Shown here: piece by piece, positions 57,565 to 64,000 of the stretch
How the letters are laid out: every line of letters starts with the position of its first letter
Position numbering within the stretch: the first letter of the stretch is position 1
From: Shewanella sp. TC10
GTDB taxonomy: Bacteria; Pseudomonadota; Gammaproteobacteria; Enterobacterales; Shewanellaceae
NCBI RefSeq assembly: GCF_009663145.1
Contig: NZ_VKHR01000005.1
Location: forward strand, 1-64,000
Length of the DNA: 64,000 nucleotides
Reading direction: 5' to 3'
Made by a program: the position numbers and the translations under genes
The notes under the pieces: generated by a model
Told to the model about the DNA's origin: nothing
Seen by the model: only the letters and a program-made list of their open reading frames with translations
Database searches by the model: none

Positions 57565-57762
57565 TTATCCGCGTAAGCTGTCGTAGTAGCTACGAATATG
57601 CGCAGTTTCTTTGTAACCTTTAGCATTTTTGCTACTAACGTTACTCTCGGTTGCTTGAGCCACACTCACACCTGAAACAGCAATTGCTGCAGTAGCAGCG
57701 CTACCTACGGTGATGGCTTTCAGCAAAGATCTGCGGTTCAGATCAGGCTGTTGCTTCTTCAT
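57565..57762 (-). CDS. Formate dehydrogenase region Tat-signal protein, operon 1
   Basis: A 65-residue protein whose first half is a twin-arginine signal (LNRRSLLKAITVGSAATAAI) and whose second half is a short soluble tail ending RSYYDSLRG. It matches the small family known as formate dehydrogenase region Tat target. It is the first gene of the operon and lies 17 bp before fdhA. Its role is unknown; it may guide assembly or export. Confidence 0.88.
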   Translation of the reverse strand: MKKQQPDLNRRSLLKAITVGSAATAAIAVSGVSVAQATESNVSSKNAKGYKETAHIRSYYDSLRG

Positions 57763-57835
57763 CTTTACTCCCGGTTTAAATCACATCAACTCTTTGGTTA
57801 ATGCCCTCATAGGCCTTTTCGATTACCAAAAACCA

Positions 57836-57847
57836 GTTGTTAACAAC
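57836..57847. promoter_or_regulatory. 12-bp palindrome upstream of formate dehydrogenase operon 1
   Basis: GTTGTTAACAAC is a perfect palindrome 74 bp before the first gene of operon 1. It could be an operator; no known regulator is assigned. Confidence 0.35.
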
Positions 57848-57943
57848 AAGTTAATAAAAGTAGACCAAAAAGGTAAAAACACTTCTAAATGAATAATGTT
57901 CACAAATTAACGGGGCTAATATATAGAGAGATAGGCTGAAATA

Positions 57944-57965
57944 AATTGATCTGACCCCAGTTCAC
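57944..57965. repeat. Possible remnant of a RAYT/REP-like element
   Basis: The minus strand reads GTGAACTGGGGTCAGATC followed by AATT. GGGGTCAGATCAATTT-type strings recur beside REP-associated transposases in gammaproteobacteria, from memory. No transposase or second copy was seen in this window. Confidence 0.35.
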
Positions 57966-58534
57966 ATTCCAAAAAATACGACAAAATCGACAAAGCGTTA
58001 ACTAGGTCATACTTTAAAATGAGTATCTGTTATTAGTCATCGAATGTGCCTTAAAGCAGGGAGGAAATGATTGTTAAAAACCTTAACATCTCATTAAGTT
58101 AGCACTGTTTGTAATACTTAATGAGTAGTGATAATTCTTCTTATTCACTTATAGCTTTTGGTGATTAAAACCAGTCACGGTAGTACTTTTAGCTATTAAG
58201 GATGTGAGTAATACAAGATTAAGTTCCATTCATGAACTCATTAACAATCAAATGACTTTACGAGCATCTGTTAGGCCAAATTAAGAGCCTTATCAATCTG
58301 TGGATTTAAGATTTAGAGGGGTAAATATAGGGATAGCTAAACCAAAGTAAACTCGGTCAAAGTTACCTCTTCGAACTCGAGCTAACGAAAGGTATAACTA
58401 AACTCAAACTTAATGGATAGTTTGGCTTGTTAAATTAGCCAATGAACAGTCAGTCTATTTACAAAGTCAGAACTTTAACCCGCAAAACTGAGTGTTAAAA
58501 CTTATTTGGTAAATTGGAAAAATCGATTAAAAAT

Positions 58535-58574
58535 AAAAACACCCCAACGAGATAATCTCAGTTGAGGTGTTTTT
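58535..58574 (-). terminator. Terminator after formate dehydrogenase operon 2
   Basis: Arms AAAAACACC-CAAC and GTTG-GGTGTTTTT with one mismatch, around an inner GAGAT/ATCTC pair; a T-rich run follows on the minus strand. It is 31 bp past the fdhC stop. Confidence 0.8.
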
Positions 58575-58605
58575 TCACAGCGTAAGCTAAATTGCTTTTG
58601 CTAAT

Positions 58606-59616
58606 TTACTTTTGGTATTTCAACGTACCGTTGGCTTTGATTTCATCGTACCAAAGATTGTGATGCTGGATTGCCCAGTTCTCATCACAATAACCTGAAA
58701 CCATAGATTCCATACCACCTTCACTTAATGCTGTTGCCATCCAAATGTGTACTATCGTGAATGCAATTAAAATTGCAGCACTAACACCATGAACAAGTAA
58801 CGCAAGCATTGAAGCTTCTCGCGGTAAATCTAAGCCAGGAAGCACTAACATCATGCCTGATACGCTGATAAATAGACCAAAGAATACTAAGGTCCAAAAC
58901 CACATCTTTTCACCAGCATTAGCAAAGCCACTGTCTGGATGCTTGCCTTTGAAAGGACCAAAGTTGATGTAACCACCGACCACGAGGAACCATTTCAAAT
59001 CGTACATTTTAATGGTTTGTAGTGGCATCCATTTAACAATACATACCAACCAAGATACGATGAAAACAGGACCTGTCCAATCATGTACAAACTTACTGAA
59101 AGCAATGACCCCTGCCCAAATACTGCTACTCACATAAGGTTGTATTACAATTTTACCTAATATGATTACCAGACCTGTCAGCATCAGAGCTAAACACGCA
59201 ATTGCCATAATCCAATGCAACACAATATCTGCTTTAGACCACCGTTCAACCATCTTGCCTGAAAAACCTTTGGTTAATCTTGCTGGGCCATTGACAAAAT
59301 AGAATGCTAAAAATGCACCAAATACACCTACTAGAGCTAACGCTACAGCCGGAGTAATATAATCATCTCTAATTATTCTACCTTCATTGCCGCCAACATT
59401 AATCAGCACACCCGGCTCGATGCCTTGTGCGGTAGTACGGCCAGCTTCACCGCCTTTTACTGCCCGCCATAACTCAGCTGGATTATCCTTCGCTGCCTGC
59501 TGCTTACTTGATTGTTCATCTGCTGCTAAAGTTGTGGTTGAAAACCCTAACCCCATCACCAGAACCAACAGAGCAAACAAGCTACGCAGTGATTTGTTTA
59601 ACTGTTTGTTTAACAT
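58606..59616 (-). CDS. fdhC: Formate dehydrogenase cytochrome b556 subunit, operon 2
   Basis: A 336-residue paralogue of the operon 1 subunit. It has a signal peptide ending near TTLAAD, about 75 periplasmic residues, five hydrophobic segments and the haem-ligand histidines in IVLHWIMAIAC, near VHDWTGPVF, and LLVHGVSAAILIAFTIVHIW. The ATG at 59614-59616 has AAGGAG 5 bases upstream; an earlier TTG at 59643 is rejected because it would put the hairpin and the ribosome site in the gene. Confidence 0.94.
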   Translation of the reverse strand: MLNKQLNKSLRSLFALLVLVMGLGFSTTTLAADEQSSKQQAAKDNPAELWRAVKGGEAGRTTAQGIEPGVLINVGGNEGRIIRDDYITPAVALALVGVFGAFLAFYFVNGPARLTKGFSGKMVERWSKADIVLHWIMAIACLALMLTGLVIILGKIVIQPYVSSSIWAGVIAFSKFVHDWTGPVFIVSWLVCIVKWMPLQTIKMYDLKWFLVVGGYINFGPFKGKHPDSGFANAGEKMWFWTLVFFGLFISVSGMMLVLPGLDLPREASMLALLVHGVSAAILIAFTIVHIWMATALSEGGMESMVSGYCDENWAIQHHNLWYDEIKANGTLKYQK

Positions 59617-59631
59617 TGTCACTCCTTGCTT

Positions 59632-59654
59632 GGTAACGGACAAAGTCCGTTACC
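59632..59654 (-). other. Intercistronic hairpin, fdhB-fdhC operon 2
   Basis: Perfect ten-bp stem GGTAACGGAC/GTCCGTTACC with a three-base loop in the 49-bp gap between fdhB and fdhC. No T-run follows. Its sequence is unrelated to the operon 1 hairpin at the same junction. Confidence 0.7.
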
Positions 59655-59665
59655 TTTTGCACTGC

Positions 59666-60262
59666 CTAAACCATATCACCCGTTTTTGGGTCATAGCCCC
59701 AAATCACATTCGGGTTACCGCGTTTCGACATACGTTCACGGTAAATGGTTGATACGATATCAGCATCACCAGCTAACAATGCTTTAGTTGAACAAAGCTC
59801 TGCACACATAGGTAATTTGCCTTCAGCAATACGGTTTGCACCATACTTCTGACGCTCGGCATCTGAATGATTCTCTTCTGGGCCACCGGCACAGAAAGTA
59901 CATTTATCCATTTTGCCTCGGCTACCAAATGCTGTCTTTTTCGGGAACTGTGGAGCACCGAAAGGACAAGCATAGAAACAGTAACCACAACCGATACACG
60001 TATCTTTATCATGCAATACAATGCCGTCGTCGGTTTGATAGAAACAATCCGCCGGACAAACGGCCATACAAGGTGCGTCAGTACAGTGCATACATGCAAC
60101 TGAGATTGACGCTTCGCCTGGTTCACCATCATTGATAGTAACCACACGACGACGTTGAATACCCCACTCTAGAGCGGAATCGTTTTCGTTCTTACAAGCT
60201 GTGACGCAACCGTTACACTCGATGCAGCGTTTTGTGTCACACAAAAATTTCATGACTGCCAT
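59666..60262 (-). CDS. fdhB: Formate dehydrogenase iron-sulfur subunit, operon 2
   Basis: A 198-residue paralogue of the operon 1 FdhB, nearly identical through the four cluster motifs (CIECNGCVTACKNEN, CMHCTDAPCMAVCPADC, CIGCGYCFYACPFG, CTFC). It is nine residues longer at the C-terminus (YDPKTGDMV after a shared-position VIWG). No membrane helix or Tat signal. Confidence 0.95.
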   Translation of the reverse strand: MAVMKFLCDTKRCIECNGCVTACKNENDSALEWGIQRRRVVTINDGEPGEASISVACMHCTDAPCMAVCPADCFYQTDDGIVLHDKDTCIGCGYCFYACPFGAPQFPKKTAFGSRGKMDKCTFCAGGPEENHSDAERQKYGANRIAEGKLPMCAELCSTKALLAGDADIVSTIYRERMSKRGNPNVIWGYDPKTGDMV

Positions 60263-60288
60263 AGTGGCTTATCTCCTCATCAAGTTAA

Positions 60289-63141
60289 TTAGGCTTTGCT
60301 GATCTGACACAAGCTAGACTTAGTCTCTTGCATCTGAGTCACAACGTCATAACCATAGGTCATTACAGTATTGGCAGATTCACCAATAACATAAGGAACC
60401 GTGCCTTCTGGGTAGCTCTTCTCTAGGCTCTTGCCTTCGAAAACACCCGCGAAGTGGTATGGCATGAAACATTCACCAGCAATGACTCGTGGAGTCACCA
60501 TTGCTTTAACTGTGATTTTAGCGCCTTCTGGACTGTGAACGAATACGTCATCACCATCACGTAAGCCGCGATCTGCTGCATCAGCAGGGTTAATCTCAAT
60601 AAACATTTCTTGCTGTAGTTCTGCAAGCCATGGATTTGAGCGCGTTTCTTCACCACCACCTTCGTACTCAACTAAACGACCCGTTGTTACAGCTAATGGG
60701 AAGTCTTTTGCAAAGTCTTTATCTTGAATAGACTTATACAGAGTAGGAAGACGTGCAACCATGCGATCTTCGTAGGTTGGGTACTTAGACACTAAGTCAC
60801 GACGAGGGGTATATAATGGCTCGCGATGGATTGGGATATCATCTGGGAAGTTCCAAACAATAACACGCGCTTTCGCGTTACCGTAAGGGATACAACCGTG
60901 ATTAATCGCAACACGTTGGATACCACCAGAAATATCTGTTTTCCAGTTTTTCCCTTCAGCATGAACTTTTTCTTCAGCGGTTAAATCATCCCACCAGCCA
61001 AGCTGTTTAAGCATGTCTGCGGTAAATTCAGGATAACCGTCTTGAATTTCACTGCCTTTAGAGTAAGAACCTTCAGCAAGAATGTTGTTACCTTCATGCT
61101 CTACACCATAACGTGCACGGAAGTTACCGCCACCATACTTAACTTCACGTCCAGTGCGGTACAGAATTTGTGTACCTGGATGTTTGTTTTCTGGTGTGCC
61201 CCAACAAGGCCAAGGTAAACCGTAAGTTTCACCTTTAGCTGGGCCGCCTGGTGCTTCTAAGCTTTCAATATCGAAAGTGCCCCAGTTTTCTTGGTGCATT
61301 TTCAAACGCTCAGGGCTTTGGCCTGTATAACCAATAGTCCACATACCTTTGTTGAACTCGCGAGTCATATCTTCAATTAATGGCTCATCGCCATTCACTT
61401 TAATATGCTTACAGAATTCAGCTTCGATGCCCCATTTTTTCGCCAGCTTGTACATAATAATGTGGTCAGCTTTTGACTCAAATAAAGGCTCGATAACCTG
61501 TGTACGCCACTGTAGTGAACGGTTTGAAGCCGATACAGAACCGTAGGTTTCAAACTGTGTCGCTGCTGGTAGTAAATACACACCATCAGTACGTTCGTGC
61601 ATAACACCTGCCATTGTTGGGAAAGGATCCACAACAACTACTGTGTCCATTTTGTTCAATGCTTCACGCACTTCACGGCCACGAGTTTCAGTGTTAACTG
61701 ATTGACCCCAGAAGAATGACATACGGATGTTGTCGTTCTGAGCAATCTTAGATTTGTCTTCAAGAACACCATCATGCCAACGTGAACATGGGATACCCGT
61801 TGAAGTCATTGGATCTTGACCTAAATGTTGAACTTGGTCGAAACGGCTTTTAACCCAATCGAAATCAAGATCCCATACATTACACCAATGCTGCCAAGAA
61901 CCCGTTTTCAGGCCGTAGTAACCAGGCAATGTATCGAACAGTAAGCCAAAGTCAGTTGCACCTTGAACGTTATCGTGACCACGGAAAATGTTAGTACCAC
62001 CACCTTCAACACCCATGTTACCAAGGGCTAATTGGAGGATACAGTACGCACGAGTGTTAGCATTACCAACGTGATGCTGAGTACCACCCATACACCAAAC
62101 CACAGTACCAGGTTTAGTTTCTGCTAGTAATTTAGCTACACGATACATTTGCTTCTCAGGTACACCAGCAACATTTTCAACTTCTGCAGGGTTCCACTTC
62201 TTCACTTCCTCACGGATACGTTCCATACCGTATACACGTTGGTCGATGAAAGTTTGGTCTTCCCAGCCGTTTTCAAAAATATGCCACAACAAACCATAAA
62301 TGTAAGGAATATCCGTACCAGGACGAATATGCACGAACTCGTCAGACTTAGCTGCAGTTCGGGTGAAACGAGGGTCGACTACGATAATTTTCGCGCCGCG
62401 CTCTTTACCTTCAAGGATGTGTTGCATTGAAACTGGGTGAGCTTCACAAGGGTTCGAACCGATGAACATCATCGCTTTCGATTTACGAATGTCATTAAAT
62501 GAGTTCGTTTGCGCACCGTAACCCCAAGTGTTTGCAACACCGGCTACAGTGGTAGAGTGACAAATACGTGCAGAGTGGTCGACGTTGTTCGTGCCCCACA
62601 TTGCCGCTAATTTGCGGTACATATAAGCTTGTTCGTTAGAGAACTTTGCACTACCCATAAAGAATACTGAATCAGGACCAGACTCTTGACGGATATCTAA
62701 GGCTTTTTGGCCTACTTCTTCAATGGCTTGTTCCCAAGAAAGTTTCTTCCACTTTCCGCCTTCCAGCTTCATTGGGTACTTAAGACGTTTCTCACCATGA
62801 CCGTGCTCACGCAATGCAGCACCTTTAGCACAGTGACCACCAGCGTTAAATGGATGATCGAATGCTGGTTCTTGACCAGTCCACACACCATTTTGTACTT
62901 CAGCATAAATACCACAGCCCACTGAACAGTGAGAACAAATAGTACGTTTTACTTCTGTTGGTGCATCATGTGGTACATCTTTGGCTTCAGCTTTACGCAT
63001 CATTCCAGCACCAAGCATTGATGCCGCTGCAATTCCGCCGGTAGCGAAAGTTGCTGACTTCAAGAATTGGCGACGATTCAGTCCAAGTGCAGGTTTTTCT
63101 GCTACTTCAACTTTTTCTGTTTTGCGGGTTAATCGCATCAC
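60289..63141 (-). CDS. fdhA: Formate dehydrogenase catalytic subunit, operon 2 (cysteine type)
   Basis: A 950-residue paralogue of the operon 1 enzyme with the same layout: Tat signal (LNRRQFLK), 4Fe-4S motif CSHCSVGC plus GGHCAKG, and bis-MGD motifs. The metal ligand is again Cys (ARICHSTTVAG near residue 190). Most differences from copy 1 lie in surface stretches, for example residues near AKSDEFVHIRPG versus AHADLHCGLRPG, where copy 1 has an additional Cys. It should be a periplasmic formate dehydrogenase. Confidence 0.96.
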   Translation of the reverse strand: MMRLTRKTEKVEVAEKPALGLNRRQFLKSATFATGGIAAASMLGAGMMRKAEAKDVPHDAPTEVKRTICSHCSVGCGIYAEVQNGVWTGQEPAFDHPFNAGGHCAKGAALREHGHGEKRLKYPMKLEGGKWKKLSWEQAIEEVGQKALDIRQESGPDSVFFMGSAKFSNEQAYMYRKLAAMWGTNNVDHSARICHSTTVAGVANTWGYGAQTNSFNDIRKSKAMMFIGSNPCEAHPVSMQHILEGKERGAKIIVVDPRFTRTAAKSDEFVHIRPGTDIPYIYGLLWHIFENGWEDQTFIDQRVYGMERIREEVKKWNPAEVENVAGVPEKQMYRVAKLLAETKPGTVVWCMGGTQHHVGNANTRAYCILQLALGNMGVEGGGTNIFRGHDNVQGATDFGLLFDTLPGYYGLKTGSWQHWCNVWDLDFDWVKSRFDQVQHLGQDPMTSTGIPCSRWHDGVLEDKSKIAQNDNIRMSFFWGQSVNTETRGREVREALNKMDTVVVVDPFPTMAGVMHERTDGVYLLPAATQFETYGSVSASNRSLQWRTQVIEPLFESKADHIIMYKLAKKWGIEAEFCKHIKVNGDEPLIEDMTREFNKGMWTIGYTGQSPERLKMHQENWGTFDIESLEAPGGPAKGETYGLPWPCWGTPENKHPGTQILYRTGREVKYGGGNFRARYGVEHEGNNILAEGSYSKGSEIQDGYPEFTADMLKQLGWWDDLTAEEKVHAEGKNWKTDISGGIQRVAINHGCIPYGNAKARVIVWNFPDDIPIHREPLYTPRRDLVSKYPTYEDRMVARLPTLYKSIQDKDFAKDFPLAVTTGRLVEYEGGGEETRSNPWLAELQQEMFIEINPADAADRGLRDGDDVFVHSPEGAKITVKAMVTPRVIAGECFMPYHFAGVFEGKSLEKSYPEGTVPYVIGESANTVMTYGYDVVTQMQETKSSLCQISKA

Positions 63142-63155
63142 ATATTCTCCTTAAT

Positions 63156-63356
63156 TTACTTACTACGTAATGTGTCGTAGTAACTACGTACATGGCTTGT
63201 TTCTCTGTAACCATCACTTTTACCCACAACTGGTGTGGCTTCTGGTGAGGCAGCAAGAGCTTGTCCGCTAACAGTCGCAACTGCGCCAGCGGCACTACCG
63301 ACGGCCAATGCTTTTAGCATTTGACGACGATCCATGACGGAAGCTTGCTTCTTCAT
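63156..63356 (-). CDS. Formate dehydrogenase region Tat-signal protein, operon 2
   Basis: A 66-residue paralogue of the operon 1 small Tat protein. It has twin arginines in MDRRQMLKALAVGSAAGAVA and a tail ending RETSHVRSYYDTLRSK, close to the RSYYDSLRG end of copy 1. It lies 14 bp before fdhA. The conserved HVRSYYDTLR-type end may be the functional part. Confidence 0.88.
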   Translation of the reverse strand: MKKQASVMDRRQMLKALAVGSAAGAVATVSGQALAASPEATPVVGKSDGYRETSHVRSYYDTLRSK

Positions 63357-63435
63357 AGTCTCTCCTTAATGTAACGCTTGAATAACAGGGTTCTAAGGCC
63401 CTAGATTGAGTGGGAGTTGCCTCCCTTTTCGGTCT

Positions 63436-63465
63436 ATGCCACTGAATGAACATCCAGTGGCATAA
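63436..63465. other. Hairpin between the chaperone gene and operon 2
   Basis: Perfect ten-bp stem TATGCCACTG/CAGTGGCATA with a ten-base loop. No U-run follows on the minus strand, so it could be an mRNA processing or stability element between the chaperone and fdh genes. Confidence 0.55.
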
Positions 63466-63495
63466 ATCTTTGCACCTGCAATAACTGTGGCTAAA

Positions 63496-64000
63496 TTAAG
63501 ATGCCAACTCGTTAGTTGAAGGTTCAATTTTTTCCGCACTTTCTGAAGCTGCAGCTTCTGCTTCACTACCTGGGCAGTTCACAGGAATATCTAAGCTTAA
63601 TTGCTCAAATTCATTCGCTTCAATTTCAAAAAATGCTTTTGCTAACTGTGCAACAGGTGCGTAAAACGCAGCACTTGGTGTCTTTTCTAATGTGTCACAG
63701 AAACGGGCAATCCAGCTGCCAATATGGCGTTGGTAAAACGCTAACTGACGGTAACCTGGTGCTTCTAAAATCAGCGTACCCATCACTTCACATAATGCAG
63801 CAACATGATCTTCAGGCTCTTTGACTTCATCTTCACGAGCAAAGCCTAATTGCAGTAGATCTTGACGCAACAATGCTAAGGGCTTGTCCATCAATGAGCC
63901 GGTCATGAACCAGCTACCGTATGGCAATACTTCACCTCGTCCTACACCATAGAAAATGTTGAAGTACTCTTCTTCAAGTTCTTTTTCTGTGTATTTGGTT
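63496..64000 (-). CDS. TorD/DmsD-family redox enzyme maturation chaperone (5' end outside the window)
   Basis: The frame is open to the window edge, so at least 167 residues are present and the start lies beyond. Reading upstream gives EEYFNIFYGVGRGEVLPYGS, the typical N-terminal helix of TorD-like chaperones, and EVMGTLILEA...FYQRHIGSWIARFCDTLE follows, matching the conserved core. The C-terminal 30 residues are Glu/Ala/Ser-rich. Such chaperones bind Tat signals of molybdoenzymes and hold them until the cofactor is inserted; FdhA of the next operon is the likely client. Confidence 0.88.
   Translation of the reverse strand, partial: TKYTEKELEEEYFNIFYGVGRGEVLPYGSWFMTGSLMDKPLALLRQDLLQLGFAREDEVKEPEDHVAALCEVMGTLILEAPGYRQLAFYQRHIGSWIARFCDTLEKTPSAAFYAPVAQLAKAFFEIEANEFEQLSLDIPVNCPGSEAEAAASESAEKIEPSTNELAS

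Larger units (their letters stand above)
57763..58605. other. 843-bp spacer between the two formate dehydrogenase operons
   Basis: No gene of convincing length. It must hold the operon 1 promoter. Visible items are a perfect palindrome GTTGTTAACAAC (57836-57847), a piece resembling the ends of repetitive RAYT-type elements (57944-57965), an inverted repeat CTCATTAAGT/ACTTAATGAG (58090-58099 and 58116-58125) and the operon 2 terminator. No clear FNR or CRP consensus was found by eye. Confidence 0.6.

Noticed and set aside
58067..58102. An 11-codon plus-strand frame (MIVKNLNISLS) after GGGAGGAA, overlapping an inverted repeat, resembling a leader peptide with attenuator.
   Set aside because: No plus-strand gene follows; the downstream gene is on the other strand, and the spacing from the ribosome site is too short.
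57763..58605. A second small RNA in the spacer between formate dehydrogenase operons.
   Set aside because: The only terminator-like hairpin is explained by operon 2; no paired promoter was found.
54692..63141. Selenocysteine codon (in-frame TGA) in the formate dehydrogenase genes.
   Set aside because: Both frames read through without TGA and have Cys at the metal-ligand position.

Overview
The window looks like chromosomal DNA of a Shewanella species. The evidence is gene content and order: a gspC-N type II secretion operon, hslR-hslO-pckA, fabR next to a fatty acid desaturase, a moa-mod molybdenum operon, and two tandem formate dehydrogenase operons of the Shewanella type, each headed by a tiny Tat-signal protein. 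The 5' end of a gammaproteobacterial 16S rRNA gene lies at the left edge. The species cannot be fixed from what is visible. There is no prophage, integron, CRISPR array or intact insertion sequence; this is mostly core genome.

Layout. 1-560: 5' end of a minus-strand rRNA operon with boxA and tandem promoters P2 and P1. 0.75-7.5 kb: a membrane-anchored RRM protein, murI, trmA, fabR with its operator in front of a desaturase gene, and selD-selU (selenium use in tRNA). 7.5-12.5 kb: an MFS-acyltransferase fusion with a TetR regulator, then cysQ, nudE and yrfG. 12.5-24.1 kb: a complete minus-strand gspCDEFGHIJKLMN operon. 24.3-29.5 kb: hslR, hslO, pckA and a secreted M14 peptidase. 29.8-35.6 kb: GIY-YIG protein, moeA-moeB, small proteins (DUF333 lipoprotein, DUF2986, and a 55-residue YqaE/Pmp3 protein), a diguanylate cyclase and a pseudouridine synthase. 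35.6-38.1 kb: a two-component system with a PepSY-like periplasmic protein. 38.2-43.4 kb: moaA-moaC-moaD-moaE-modA-modB-modC behind a structured leader that resembles the molybdenum cofactor riboswitch. 43.6-52.7 kb: electron-transfer flavoprotein dehydrogenase, a chemoreceptor, DUF4870 and MOSC proteins, a second diguanylate cyclase, a sugar kinase and a HemN-like radical SAM protein. 53.0-64.0 kb: two tandem fdhX-fdhA-fdhB-fdhC operons, the second preceded by a TorD-like chaperone gene cut by the window end.

How it fits together. Molybdate uptake (modABC), pterin synthesis (moaA, C, D, E) and metal insertion (moeA, moeB) supply the cofactor for the two periplasmic formate dehydrogenases, which pass electrons through FdhB and the cytochrome b FdhC to the quinone pool. 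SelD and SelU show selenium metabolism, yet both formate dehydrogenases carry cysteine where the E. coli enzymes carry selenocysteine.

Most worth checking: (1) a candidate PhoB-controlled small RNA of about 135 nt at 50168-50305, with an 18-bp Pho box exactly 10 bp from a TATAAT box and a strong terminator; (2) the candidate Moco riboswitch ahead of a fused moa-mod operon; (3) perfect 10-bp hairpins of unrelated sequence at the same fdhB-fdhC junction in both formate dehydrogenase operons; (4) a histidine kinase whose first membrane segment has no standard start codon ahead of it.
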